DNA from: JAXLYE01 sp046351595
Lineage (GTDB): Bacteria; Myxococcota_A; Polyangia; Palsa-1104; JAEUJZ01
Direction of reading: 5' to 3'
Length of the DNA: 64,000 nucleotides
Assembly: GCA_046351595.1 (NCBI GenBank)
Contig: JAXLYE010000006.1
Location: forward strand, 558,001-622,000
A model generated the notes under the pieces. The model did no database searches. It saw only the letters and a list, made by a program, of their open reading frames with translations, and was not told the origin of the DNA. The position numbers were made by a program, and so were the translations under genes. This document shows positions 28,428 to 37,930 of the stretch, piece by piece. The stretch's first letter is position 1. Each line of letters opens with the position of its first letter.

Positions 28428-29879
28428 ATGCAAGAACACCGCTTCGTACGCTCTGCCGTCGTCGGATGGACGCTGTCGCTGCTGCCTTTGTGGACCGCGG
28501 CCTGCGGCGATCCCGCCGAGATCGCCCAGAGCCAGCGCGCCCTCACGCCAGACCCGGCGCGCACCGTCACCATCCAGGTGCACGGCTGGAACCTGTCGGG
28601 GTCGACCAAGGACAGCACCGTCGGCGACGACCGCGGCGGCGGCGACATCGTCGACGGCATCCGCAAGTTCTCGAGCCTGCCGCACGGCCAGACTGCGCCC
28701 AATGCGCCCAACCAGATCATCGCGACCGAGTACTACGGCGCCACCTTCCCTTCGTACTACACCGCCGCCGACGAGGCCGAGGTCAAGGCGCAAAAGGGCA
28801 TCCCGCGCTACGCGCTCATCGTCGCCAAGTACGCGCGCTACGTCATGCAGCGCTCCGGCGCAGACGGCATCAACCTGACGTGCCACTCGATGGGCTGCCT
28901 GATCTCGCGCTACCTGATCGAGAACGACGTCGGCAAGCTCGCCAGCGAGGGCCGCATCAAGCGCTGGGTGTCCTTCGCCGGCGTCGTCAACGGCGCCGCG
29001 CTCGCCGACATCGACGACGGCAAGCTCTCGGATCTGGCGAAGCTCATCGGCCTGGATCTCGTCGACGTGCAGCACATGAACCGCAAGTGGGTCGAGAGCA
29101 ACGTCGCCGTCTACGACCACAAGCGCGTCGAGGGCAACAACCCCCTGTTCGCCGGAATCCTGGTCCACCACATCCTCGCCACCAACCCCAAGATCGACAC
29201 CGCGCTCGGCATCCCGCTGATGGATCTGGGCGGCCACGGCAACGAGCCCAACGACGGCATCGTGCTCGGCGAAGAGATGCATCTGCAGCGCCAGGCCGAC
29301 GCCGCGACCTGGACGACGCCGTCGGGAGCGCGCCTGCCCGTCGGGCGCAGCCACCACCTCGCGCACCACTTCAACATCAGCGCGCACCCCGGCGCGCAGG
29401 CCCTCGCCGCCGCCGCGCTCACCGGCAAGCGCCGCGTCCGCGTCTACCTGCAGAGCGTGACGCTCCTGAACGATCGCGAGTCCATCTTCTTCGATCGCCC
29501 GCCCGCCGAGGTCGCCGTCGAGACCAAGGTCCGCGCGCCCTACGTCCGCGCCATCGACCCGTCGGACCCGCTGCTCGACGAGGTCACCATGGAGCGCCGT
29601 AACGCGCCGCTGCTCAGCATGAACAAGGGCGAGACCAAGGCCGCGCAGCAGCTGCTGTTCGACGGGCCGGTCTTCGACGGGCAGACCAGCCTCGGCCTGA
29701 GCGTCAAGCTGTCCGAGACCGACTTCTACCCGGCCGGCGGCGTGAACGAGAACCTGCTCTCGCCCAACGTCGCCCTCGGCAGCTTCGAGCAGGAAGTGCC
29801 GCTCAGCGACGGCGACTACACCGCCTCGAGCGCGGACGTGCGCTTCACGCTGCGGGTGAAGATCGAGGCGCTGTACTGA
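28428..29879 (+). CDS. lipase-like alpha/beta hydrolase lipoprotein
   Basis: A 483-residue exported protein with a lipobox-like Cys26 (PLWTAAC). The N-terminal half is an alpha/beta hydrolase of the triacylglycerol-lipase type: an oxyanion motif VHGWN (51-55), nucleophile Ser154 in CHSMGC, an acidic residue probably in the NVAVYDHKR region, and His in GHGNEPNDGIV. The nucleophile elbow has Cys on both sides and lacks the first Gly of GxSxG. The C-terminal 140 residues are beta-rich and could bind a surface or substrate. It probably hydrolyses lipids or esters at the cell surface. A 141-bp gap precedes it. Confidence 0.82.
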   Translation: MQEHRFVRSAVVGWTLSLLPLWTAACGDPAEIAQSQRALTPDPARTVTIQVHGWNLSGSTKDSTVGDDRGGGDIVDGIRKFSSLPHGQTAPNAPNQIIATEYYGATFPSYYTAADEAEVKAQKGIPRYALIVAKYARYVMQRSGADGINLTCHSMGCLISRYLIENDVGKLASEGRIKRWVSFAGVVNGAALADIDDGKLSDLAKLIGLDLVDVQHMNRKWVESNVAVYDHKRVEGNNPLFAGILVHHILATNPKIDTALGIPLMDLGGHGNEPNDGIVLGEEMHLQRQADAATWTTPSGARLPVGRSHHLAHHFNISAHPGAQALAAAALTGKRRVRVYLQSVTLLNDRESIFFDRPPAEVAVETKVRAPYVRAIDPSDPLLDEVTMERRNAPLLSMNKGETKAAQQLLFDGPVFDGQTSLGLSVKLSETDFYPAGGVNENLLSPNVALGSFEQEVPLSDGDYTASSADVRFTLRVKIEALY

Positions 29880-29901
29880 AGGACCTGGCCGCGCCGCCGC
29901 C

Positions 29902-31854
29902 TCAGGGCTGGCCCGCGGCCTTGTCCTTGCGCAGCGCCAGGTGCATCACCAGCGCCACCATGTCCTCGATGACCAGGCGCGGGACGCGCAGCGTGAACGA
30001 CTCGGTGGTGCCGCTGCTGCCGGCGCCCGAGAGCGCGGTGCGCCCGCCGTAGGTCATCGGCACCTCGCCGTGGTGCGGGATCGCCGACAGCAGCGCCGCG
30101 GCGTGCAGCTTCGGATCCGCCACGCGCTTGCCCACCGAGGTCCCGCCCCGCTGCGCCGCCGAGAGCCCCGCGTCGAGCAGCCCGCCGAAGCCGGCCAGCG
30201 TCGCGAAGCCGCCGCTCAGCAGGCCCGGCTCGCGCAGCGCCTCGAGGCCCGGCCGGCTCGCCAGCGTCTTCTCGGGCGCGGGCTGCGCCTGATCGCCCAG
30301 GCGCCGCACCAGCGTCGCCTTGTCCGTCCCCAGCGCGGTCCAGGTCTTGCCACCGACGGGCGCGCTGATCATGTAGAACGTGATCGGCTTGCTCGGCTTC
30401 GCCGCCGCGGCCTTGCTGCCGCCGAGCTTCCCGAGGTCCCCCAGGTTCAGCGTCGCGGCCACCGCGACCGCGCCCGCCGCCAGCCCCTTCACCGTCGGAT
30501 CCAGCTTCAGCTGCAGCGGCGTCGGGATGTTCAGCGCCTTCCACTTCTTGCGCAGGTAGGCCTGCAGGCCGGGGCGGTTCCAAGCCGCCACCAGCGCCCG
30601 CAGCCACGCCACCGACTGATCGTCCGGCCCGTCGCTGGCCGCCAGGTAGAAGCGCCCGCGCAAGAGCGCGCTGAGCTCGTCGTCGGCCGCCGCGCCCTTG
30701 GCGTCGGGCCGCACGTCCGCGGGTCCCTCGGCGAAGATCTTCGACAGCGGCCCCTGCCACTTGGGCATCTTCAGGATCAGGTCCGTCAGCGCCTGCCGAT
30801 CCGCCTCGACCAGCCCGTCCTGCTGCAGGAACGAGTCGACGACCGCCCACAGGAGCTGCACCATCCGCTGCGCGTACTTCGGATCCGTGGTCCCGTACGA
30901 GGCCGAGGTGATGTCCGCGGGCAGCGCCCAGAACAGCGTCGGCGGCGGCGCGGGCGGGCGCGACGCGGCCTCGGCGTTCGCCTGGCCCCACCACGACTCC
31001 TGCCCGCTCAGCCGGTAGCTCATGGCCAGCGCCGCCCCAGCCTGCTGCAGCGTCAGATCGAGCGTCACCGTCTGCAGATCGCGGCTCATGGCGCCGAGCT
31101 GCTCGATCAGCACCTGCGTCGCGTCGGTGACCGCGCGATCGAACGCCGGCTGACCGCTGGACAGGCGCTGCGGCACCATCACCCGCCCGAGCTGCAGCAG
31201 CCGCTGCCACGGGCCCTGGTACGTCCGCACGATCGTGTCGAGGAGCAGCTCGACGTGCAGATCCGTGTTCTGCGCCTGGACCGGCGTGCCGCCGCGCCGC
31301 AGGTACGGCAGGAGCTCGTCGCGATCGCGCTCTCGCTCGCTGCACACCAGGCGCGCCGGGCCGCTCTGGCCCTGCCCCGCCAGCATGCAGTGCAGCCCCG
31401 GCAGGCGCAGCCGGTACTGGCCCGGCTTGCCGTCCTGCAGGTAGCCCTTGGCCTCGGCGATCTTGCGCGCCTCCTCGATGTTGCCGATGCCCAGCGCGAA
31501 GGCCCACAGCGGCCGCTCCGGGTTCTCGCCGGCCTGCGGGTCCAGGGCCACCAGCACGTCGAACGGCGCCGTCGTCGCGACCTGCTTGGACAGGTCACCG
31601 ACGACCTCTTTGAACGCGTCCTGCACGTTGAGCTGCACCGGCACGAAGCCGCGCAGCGCCTGGAACGTCGTCTCCGGGCTGCGGACGTGCACCGACGCGA
31701 CGACCGGCGGCCCCGACGCCGCGCGCGCCCCCGCCGGCTCGGCGCCCAGGGCGGCCGGTGCCGCCACCGTGACGAGCGCCAGCGTCCCGCCCCAAAGCAG
31801 CATGGCTCGACGTCGCGAAGGCGCCTTCGGTCTCACTCGAAGCGTTGCATCCAT
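29902..31854 (-). CDS. large exported protein of unknown function
   Basis: A 650-residue protein from the ATG at 31854. The N-terminus has SRRRAMLLWGGTLALVTVAA followed by AALGAEPAGA, with an Arg pair in front of the hydrophobic part, so it may use Tat or Sec. The mature region starts VVASVHVRSPETTFQALRGF and is alpha/beta throughout, with long helices (PFDRAVTDATQVLIEQLG). No enzyme motif is seen. The opening resembles that of the lipoprotein at 20301, which suggests a DUF3352-like relative. It lies behind the frameshifted Ala/Pro-rich gene with a 118-bp gap and is convergent with the lipase-like gene. Confidence 0.7.
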   Translation of the reverse strand: MDATLRVRPKAPSRRRAMLLWGGTLALVTVAAPAALGAEPAGARAASGPPVVASVHVRSPETTFQALRGFVPVQLNVQDAFKEVVGDLSKQVATTAPFDVLVALDPQAGENPERPLWAFALGIGNIEEARKIAEAKGYLQDGKPGQYRLRLPGLHCMLAGQGQSGPARLVCSERERDRDELLPYLRRGGTPVQAQNTDLHVELLLDTIVRTYQGPWQRLLQLGRVMVPQRLSSGQPAFDRAVTDATQVLIEQLGAMSRDLQTVTLDLTLQQAGAALAMSYRLSGQESWWGQANAEAASRPPAPPPTLFWALPADITSASYGTTDPKYAQRMVQLLWAVVDSFLQQDGLVEADRQALTDLILKMPKWQGPLSKIFAEGPADVRPDAKGAAADDELSALLRGRFYLAASDGPDDQSVAWLRALVAAWNRPGLQAYLRKKWKALNIPTPLQLKLDPTVKGLAAGAVAVAATLNLGDLGKLGGSKAAAAKPSKPITFYMISAPVGGKTWTALGTDKATLVRRLGDQAQPAPEKTLASRPGLEALREPGLLSGGFATLAGFGGLLDAGLSAAQRGGTSVGKRVADPKLHAAALLSAIPHHGEVPMTYGGRTALSGAGSSGTTESFTLRVPRLVIEDMVALVMHLALRKDKAAGQP

Positions 31855-31972
31855 GATTTGTATCTTCGCATGGCCGGGCCGACCCGTCACAGGCCGGCCC
31901 CGGCTCCTCGGCGCGGAGGGGGGCTGTGCAGCAGCGGCCGGCGGCGGTCTGGCGCCGCCCGGTGGCCTGATC

Positions 31973-34879
31973 TCAGGCGATGCCGAAGCGCTCGCCCTCG
32001 AGCTGATCCTCGTTGAGCAGCTTGGCGACGACGCGCTCGGCCATGTCCTCGATCTTCTGCCGGGCCGCATGCTCGTCGTCGGGGACCTGCGGCGGGTTGG
32101 GGTGACCGAGCAGCGCCTCGGCGGTGTTCGCCGCCTGGCTGTAGCCGGAGTTCGTCGAGGCCGCCATCTTGTTCTGGCCCATCGAGATCGCGACCAGCGT
32201 CAGGTCATCCAGCGAAACCCGATCGTCGCCGCGCGTCCCCTGCCCGCTCGCCTGCGCGCGCAGCGACTGCAAGAGCTTCACCGACGCTGCCGCCGCCCCG
32301 CCGCCCTGCGCCACGCCGGCCATCGCGGCGCTGATCATCGCCTCCGGCGTCCGCGGCCGCGACGACGCGACGGTCGGCGACGGGCTCGGCTGGCTGCTCG
32401 CGGCGCGCCCGCCGCCCTGCACCATCGTCAGCGCCGGCCGCCCACGCGCCGGCCCGGCGGCCACCACCCCGCCCTCGTCCCAGCCCGCGTCGCTGTCCGC
32501 GTCGATCTCCGCCGCGATCTGCGTCAGCTCCGGCTGCAGCCGCTGCCACAGCGGCATGCCGGCGACGCCGCCCAGCTCCCACGCCGCCTGCAGCGACGTC
32601 TGCAGCCGCCCCGACGAGCGCTGCGCGAGCTGCCCGAGGACCTGCGACAGGCGCGCGATCTGCTCCGTCGACTCCGGCGACAGCAGCGTCGGCGGGGCCG
32701 CGATCTGCTCGGCGCGCGCGGCTGGCGCCTCCGTCGGGAAGCTGGTGAGGATGCCGCGGGCGTAGCGCGCCTGCAGCGCCGCCGCCTCGCCGCCGCGCTC
32801 GGTGCGCGAGGTCGCCGGCTCGCTGCCGGCTCGCGGCGCCGCAGCCACCATCGTCAGCGCCGGCGCGGTCTTGGCCGCCGTCGGCTCCGCGGCCGCGAGC
32901 GGCTCGCGCTGCGTCGCGGCGGCCATGCGCTCGGCCACCGCGAGCGCCGGCAGCATCGGACGCGCCGTCGGGGTGCGGCCCGGCACCGCGCTCGGCGTCG
33001 CCTCGAGGCGCTGCGGCGGCGGCACGAACACCAGCCCGCCCGGACCGCTCCAGCCGTAGCGCGCCAGCGCCGGTGACTCGTCGCGGCTCCGCTCGGGCGG
33101 CAGGCTGGTCAGCAGCGGCGTCTCCCCCCAGCCGCCGAGCCCCGCATGCCCCTCGCTCGTCGACGGTGCGCTCGGGCCCAGCGTCAGCGCGAACAGCTCG
33201 CTGCGCGCGCCGACGCCGCCCGGCTGCTGCCAGCTCACCGCGCGCTCGGGAGCGAGCGGCTGGGCCTCGGTCGAGCCCGTCGGCTTCAGCGTCGAGCGCT
33301 GCGCGGCGCGCGGCGCCGACTCAGGCCCTTCCGCTGCGCGACGCAGCGGCTCCGGGCGCAGCATCACCAGCCCGCCGGCCAGCGAAACCCGCCGCGACGA
33401 GGGAGCCGGCTCGGCCCCCGCCACGTCGGGCGCGCTCGTCGGCGCCATGCCGAGATCCCGCGCGAACGCCTCGGCCGAGGCCGCCAGGCCGCCGGCCTGC
33501 TGGTACACCGCGGGCGGCGCCGCATGATGGGCAGCGACCCGCTCAGGCTCGATCGAGCGCAGCGACGGAGCGGCCAGGCCGGGTGCCGGCGCCGGCTGGG
33601 TGATGCGCTGCGCCCGCGCCAGCGGCTGGGCGGCGCGGTTCGCCGACGCAGACGGAGCCATCGCCGGCAGCACCCAGTCCAGCGCGGGCGCGAGGCGATT
33701 CACCGCGGGAGCCGCACCCGCCGTCGGGGAAGCGCTCTCAGCGCCGAGCAGCGCGAGCAGCGGGGAGCCCGGTGCCCGCAGGCCCGGCGAGGACGCGCCC
33801 AGCACCCCGACCCGCTCGGCCAGGCCGCTCGCCGCGCCGCTGCCGGCGACGATGCCCGTGGCAAACAGCTCGGCCAGGGAGGCGCCGCCGCCGGGCGCCA
33901 GCCAGGGACGCGCCTGCTCCGCGACGGCCAGCGCGCTCGTCGGGATCGCGGCGCTCGCAGCCTGAGACGAGGCTCCGGCGGGCGCCACGGCGCGGGCGGC
34001 AGGTCCCGTCGCTGCGGGCGCTGTCTGCGCGCGCTCTGGCTGCGGCCCGCTCACGAAGATCAGCCCCTGCGGACCCAGCGCATAGCGTCCGCCCGTCGCT
34101 GCGGTGCGCGCGCTCAGCAGCTGCGCCAGCGGCTGGCTCAGGCCCGGGGCGCCCGTCCACGCGGACAGCGACTCGACGCCAGCCGGCGGGACCGAGACGC
34201 CTGCCGAGAACAGCTCGCTGCGCAGCCCGATGCCGCCGATGCCGAGGACCGCGGCGGCCGGCACCGCACGCTCGGGGGCCGCGACGAGCGGAGCCGCGGC
34301 GGCCGCGCTCGACACGGCGGGCCGGGACAATCCCACGGCGCCGCGGGCCTGGGCAGCCAACGTCGACGGCTGGGCCGTCGTCGCGGCGGGCGCGGGCACG
34401 AACACCAGCCCGCCACCGACGGAGAGCCAGCGCCCCGCGGCGGCCGGAGCCGTCGAGCGCAGCGCGCTCTCCGGGAAGTCCACCGTCGAGGAGGCCAGGC
34501 CGCGGTCGCGGGCGAACGACTCGGCCGACGCGGCGATGCCGCCGGTCAGGCCCCACAGCGAGGCAGCGGGCGACGGAGCGGACGTTCCCGTCGCCACGAC
34601 CGGCACGGACGGCGCCGCGACCGTCGCTGCGGTGCTGGCTGGGAGCGACGCGGCCCGTCGCCCGCCCGGGAGCACCCCGACGAGCTCGCGGCTGGCCGCG
34701 GTCCACGACGGCGCAACCATCGACAAGGTCGGCGAAGCGGCAGCCCGCGCCGGCACCGACGAGGGCAAAGCGGCCGCCGATCCCACCGACGGGAAGAGGC
34801 CCGGGCGCGAGAGCCCGGCCGGCCCAGCCGACACGGTCGGAGCCAGCCACGGCGGCACGAGCGTGGTCCCGAGGGCCAC
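31973..34879 (-). CDS. C-terminal part of split Ala/Pro/Ser-rich giant protein
   Basis: This 968-residue frame starts at an internal GTG, but the same frame continues upstream with the same composition to about 35,100. It is therefore the second part of a gene that begins at 36834. The protein is rich in Ala, Pro, Ser and Gly and carries scattered copies of a degenerate unit around GGLAASAEAFARDLG, GGVGARSELFALTLG and GLVFVPPP. The last 200 residues are less repetitive and look structured (LSQVLGQLAQRSSGRLQTSL; MISAAMAGVAQGGG; VAISMGQNKMAASTNSGYSQ), which suggests a conserved functional end. No signal peptide or known family is seen. Confidence 0.55.
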   Translation of the reverse strand: MALGTTLVPPWLAPTVSAGPAGLSRPGLFPSVGSAAALPSSVPARAAASPTLSMVAPSWTAASRELVGVLPGGRRAASLPASTAATVAAPSVPVVATGTSAPSPAASLWGLTGGIAASAESFARDRGLASSTVDFPESALRSTAPAAAGRWLSVGGGLVFVPAPAATTAQPSTLAAQARGAVGLSRPAVSSAAAAAPLVAAPERAVPAAAVLGIGGIGLRSELFSAGVSVPPAGVESLSAWTGAPGLSQPLAQLLSARTAATGGRYALGPQGLIFVSGPQPERAQTAPAATGPAARAVAPAGASSQAASAAIPTSALAVAEQARPWLAPGGGASLAELFATGIVAGSGAASGLAERVGVLGASSPGLRAPGSPLLALLGAESASPTAGAAPAVNRLAPALDWVLPAMAPSASANRAAQPLARAQRITQPAPAPGLAAPSLRSIEPERVAAHHAAPPAVYQQAGGLAASAEAFARDLGMAPTSAPDVAGAEPAPSSRRVSLAGGLVMLRPEPLRRAAEGPESAPRAAQRSTLKPTGSTEAQPLAPERAVSWQQPGGVGARSELFALTLGPSAPSTSEGHAGLGGWGETPLLTSLPPERSRDESPALARYGWSGPGGLVFVPPPQRLEATPSAVPGRTPTARPMLPALAVAERMAAATQREPLAAAEPTAAKTAPALTMVAAAPRAGSEPATSRTERGGEAAALQARYARGILTSFPTEAPAARAEQIAAPPTLLSPESTEQIARLSQVLGQLAQRSSGRLQTSLQAAWELGGVAGMPLWQRLQPELTQIAAEIDADSDAGWDEGGVVAAGPARGRPALTMVQGGGRAASSQPSPSPTVASSRPRTPEAMISAAMAGVAQGGGAAAASVKLLQSLRAQASGQGTRGDDRVSLDDLTLVAISMGQNKMAASTNSGYSQAANTAEALLGHPNPPQVPDDEHAARQKIEDMAERVVAKLLNEDQLEGERFGIA

Positions 34880-34917
34880 ACCGGCCTGCTGCGCGACGCC
34901 GCCCGCCGCGGCGGTCG

Positions 34918-36834
34918 TCAGGCCGACGCCCGCGGCAAAGAGCTCGGCCAGCGCCGCGACCCCGCCCGCCTGGCGCCAGGGTGCCGTCGCCGGCGCGACA
35001 GTCGGAGCCAGCCCTGCGGCGAGCAGCGGAGCCGTCGGCGCAGCCTCGGTGATCGCGCCCGGTGCAGGCGCTGTCCCGACGGAGGGCTGCGAGGCGACGC
35101 CGATTGAGCCGCGCCTTGCGGACCCGGGGAGGCCGTCGCCGCGGCAGCCGCGACCCGGAGCGCGCTCGGCAGCGTCGGGCGAGCGGCCGGAGCAGCCTCG
35201 GCCCGTGGCGCGCTGACGAACGGCAGCGACAGCGCGGCGCCGGCGCGGGCAGCCGGCACCTCAGCGAACGAGCGCGCGACGACGGACGGCACGCCCGGGG
35301 CGGCTCGCCAGCTCTCGACGCCGCCGAAGGGATTGCCCAGACCCGCGCTGCCGGCGGCGGCGCGCCCGCCGACGGAGCTGGCGAAGTGCTCGATGTGCGT
35401 GGCCAGGCCGCCGACGCTGGGCCAGGCCGTGCGGCCTGGGGCGCGATCCGCGGCGCTCGTCGCGGGCGTGAAGCCGCTGGCGAACAGCGCCAGCAGGCTG
35501 CCGCCCGCAGCCGGCGCGCTCAGCACCGGCGAGGCAAACAGCGACGGCGACAGCGCCGGTACCGCCGCCAGGTGCGGCTGCACCGACGGGACGAGCGCGC
35601 CGGCCGGCGCCCCCGCGTCCGCGGCCCACCGCTCCGACGGGGCCCCGACGGGCGTCGCAGCAGCAGCGGCGCCGCTTGTCGACGGCAGAGCCACACGTGG
35701 TGCCTCCGCCGCCGGGGCGACCGCTCGCGACGGCTCGATCGACGGAGCGCCCGAAACGACGGGCGGCACGGCGGTGAGCGGCAGCGCGGGCCGAGCGCCC
35801 GGCTGGCGTCGCTGCGCGGCCTCGATCGCCGAGCGCGCGCCGGGCTGCAGCGCCTGCGGCGGAGACAGATCCACGGCCCGCACCATCGGCATGCTCATCG
35901 CCCCGAGCGGCCCGGTCGTCGGCCCGGTCGTCGGCCCGGTCGCCGACCCGGTCGTCGACGCGATCGTCGAGGCGGCTGTCATCGAGCCCGCGGTCGGCGA
36001 GGCCAGCGACGGCAGGGCCGCCCCCGACAGCGGCGACGACACCGACAGCGGCGACGCCCACGCCGCCGGCCCGCTCTCCGACGGGCTCTGGCCGCGCAGC
36101 AGGCGCTGATCGCTCCACAGGAGGTGCCCGAAGCTGCGCGCCATCGGCGTCGGCAATACGCTCGCCGGCGCCTCGGTGACCTGCGGCTGCGTCGGCAGCA
36201 GCCAGTCACGGACCCGCGTCTCGGTCGGCTCGAGCGCCGGCGAGGCGCCCGCAGCGACGGGCGGCGTCGGGGCCGGTGCGCCCGCAGCCGCCGCAGCGAC
36301 GGCCGGGCGCGCCCGGTCGGCGACGGCAGCCGGCGCTCGCTGCTCGGGCGCGACGAACGGCAGCACCGGCGCGATCGACGCCGGGCGGGCAGCGGAGTCG
36401 CTCGCGGGCAGCGGCGGCACGGCGCCGGAGCGGGCCGCGCTCGGCGTCGGACCGGCGGCGGTCTGTGCCGGGCCGCGTGTCGGCAGCGGCCGGGCCGCGG
36501 CGCCGCCACCACGCAGCGCCGCGGGGCTCGGCAGCCACGGCGTCGGCAGCACCCAGCCCCACGAGGCCAGCTGCTGCGCCCGCAGGCTCGGCGCGCGGCC
36601 GAAGCTCGACGGCGCCGCCTCGGCAGGCGCGAGCGGCGCGGCCTCACCCGGCGCGAACAGGCCAGCGCCACCGGGCAGGCTGCGCGCGAGCAGCCGATCG
36701 GCAAACTTCAGCGAGCGGTTCTCGACGACCGGGCCGGCGAACAGGCCCTCGACGCGGCTGACAAATCGATCTACCGATGCAAGCAGCGGCGACGAGAACG
36801 TGGCCACGGGCTGCGCGCTAGCGGGTGCGGGCAT
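34918..36834 (-). CDS. N-terminal part of split Ala/Pro/Ser-rich giant protein
   Basis: It starts at the ATG at 36834 with GGAGG about 10 nt upstream. The first 60 residues look folded (LLASVDRFVSRVEGLFAGPVV; SLKFADRLLARSLPGG). The rest is Ala/Pro/Ser/Thr-rich with the same units as the downstream frame (GGSLLALFASGF; GGLATHIEHFASSVGG). Near 35,100 the character changes abruptly to an Arg/Ser-rich tail, which is typical of reading the wrong frame. The other frame takes over the Ala/Pro-rich sequence at that point. One missing base in a short G run (around TCGGCG) would join both parts into about 1,620 residues. This may be a real pseudogene, phase variation or an assembly error. Confidence 0.6.
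   Translation of the reverse strand: MPAPASAQPVATFSSPLLASVDRFVSRVEGLFAGPVVENRSLKFADRLLARSLPGGAGLFAPGEAAPLAPAEAAPSSFGRAPSLRAQQLASWGWVLPTPWLPSPAALRGGGAAARPLPTRGPAQTAAGPTPSAARSGAVPPLPASDSAARPASIAPVLPFVAPEQRAPAAVADRARPAVAAAAAGAPAPTPPVAAGASPALEPTETRVRDWLLPTQPQVTEAPASVLPTPMARSFGHLLWSDQRLLRGQSPSESGPAAWASPLSVSSPLSGAALPSLASPTAGSMTAASTIASTTGSATGPTTGPTTGPLGAMSMPMVRAVDLSPPQALQPGARSAIEAAQRRQPGARPALPLTAVPPVVSGAPSIEPSRAVAPAAEAPRVALPSTSGAAAAATPVGAPSERWAADAGAPAGALVPSVQPHLAAVPALSPSLFASPVLSAPAAGGSLLALFASGFTPATSAADRAPGRTAWPSVGGLATHIEHFASSVGGRAAAGSAGLGNPFGGVESWRAAPGVPSVVARSFAEVPAARAGAALSLPFVSAPRAEAAPAARPTLPSALRVAAAAATASPGPQGAAQSASPRSPPSGQRLHRARSPRLRRRLRCSPQGWLRLSRRRRHPGARRAGSRRWPSSLPRASA
35909..35956. repeat. 12-bp coding repeat, four copies
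   Basis: GGCCCGGTCGTC, repeated four times with small changes in the last two units, inside the N-terminal part of the split giant gene. It encodes TTGPTTGP-like sequence and keeps the frame. Confidence 0.8.
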
Positions 36835-36881
36835 AGCTATGCTGCCTCCGAGCAGGTCCTGGGAAGGGTCACGTTAGTTAT

Positions 36882-36898
36882 CGGGCTATCATAGCCCG
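36882..36898. promoter_or_regulatory. perfect palindrome in divergent promoter region
   Basis: CGGGCTATCATAGCCCG has 7-bp arms around TCA. It lies 47 bp upstream of the giant-protein start (minus) and about 100 bp upstream of the BKACE gene (plus). It could be an operator for a dimeric regulator or a hairpin in the leader of either transcript. Confidence 0.35.
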
Positions 36899-36995
36899 GG
36901 TTTCGCCCTCGTCGGGAACGCCGCCGCCGGGCGACGGCGAAGGGGTCGCGATCCGGCGCTAGCCGCGGCCGGCCGCGTCCTGGTAAGTTCCGCTC

Positions 36996-37898
36996 ATGAG
37001 CTTACAGCCTGCTGCCGGTCAGCCCGTCGTCGTCACCTGTGCGCTCACCGGGGTGCTCACCGACCCGGGTCAGCACCGCGTCCCGGTCACCGCCGCCGAG
37101 ATGGCCGCCGCCGCCGAGGAGGCCTACAACGCCGGCGCCACCGTCGTGCACTGCCACTACCGCCGGCAGGAGCCGGGCATGGGCCGCTTCCCGACCTGGG
37201 AGCCCGAGGTCGTCGCCGAGATCGACGCCGCCATCCGCGCCCGCGTGCCAAAGCTCATGGTCAACATGTCGACGGGCGTGCTCGGGCCGGACGTCTCGGG
37301 GCCGCTCGCGTGCCTTATGCGCGTCCGCCCCGAGATGGCGGCGCTCAACGCCGGCTCGCTGAACTACCTGAAGACGCGGTCCGACGGGCGCTGGGCGTGG
37401 CCGCCGCTGCTTTTCGACAACCCCGTCGACAAGGTCGAGAAGTTCATCCGCGCCATGCAGCAGATCGGCGCCGTGCCCGAGTGTGAGTGCTTCGACACCG
37501 GCATCGTGCGCTCGATCGAGCTGTACCGGCAGGTGGGCCTTCTGCCCGAGCCGATCCACATCTCGCTGGTGATGGGCGTGGCCTCGGGCATGCCGGCCAA
37601 GGCCGAGTGGCTGCCGCTGCTCGTGGCCGAGATGCCGCGCGGCGCGCACTTCCAGACGATCGCCATCGGCCGCGAAGAGGTCTGGCCCGTCCACCGTCGC
37701 TGCGCCGAGCTCGGCGGGCACCTGCGCACCGGCGTCGAGGACACGTTCTACCTACCCGACGGCAGCAAGACCGACTCGAACGGCCGGCTGATCGAGGCGC
37801 TGGTGAAGGTCGCGCGTGAGGTCGGTCGCGAGATCGCGACGCCCGAGCAGGCGCGCCAGATCGTCGGCGTGCAGCCGGTGCCGCACGGGCCGGCCTAG
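36996..37898 (+). CDS. BKACE family beta-keto acid cleavage enzyme (DUF849)
   Basis: A 300-residue TIM-barrel enzyme of the DUF849 family. These enzymes use Zn2+ to cleave a beta-keto acid with acetyl-CoA, giving a CoA ester and acetoacetate; 3-keto-5-aminohexanoate cleavage in lysine fermentation is the founding reaction. Visible motifs are the opening VVVTCALTGVLTDP, the metal-binding His52 and His54 in TVVHCHYR, the AALNAGSLNY strand and LRTGVEDTFYLPDGSKTDSN near the end. The length is typical. No lysine or carnitine genes are adjacent, so the substrate is unknown. Confidence 0.92.
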   Translation: MSLQPAAGQPVVVTCALTGVLTDPGQHRVPVTAAEMAAAAEEAYNAGATVVHCHYRRQEPGMGRFPTWEPEVVAEIDAAIRARVPKLMVNMSTGVLGPDVSGPLACLMRVRPEMAALNAGSLNYLKTRSDGRWAWPPLLFDNPVDKVEKFIRAMQQIGAVPECECFDTGIVRSIELYRQVGLLPEPIHISLVMGVASGMPAKAEWLPLLVAEMPRGAHFQTIAIGREEVWPVHRRCAELGGHLRTGVEDTFYLPDGSKTDSNGRLIEALVKVAREVGREIATPEQARQIVGVQPVPHGPA

Positions 37899-37930
37899 TC
37901 GGGCCTAGCTAGTCGGCCGGCTGACGTCGC

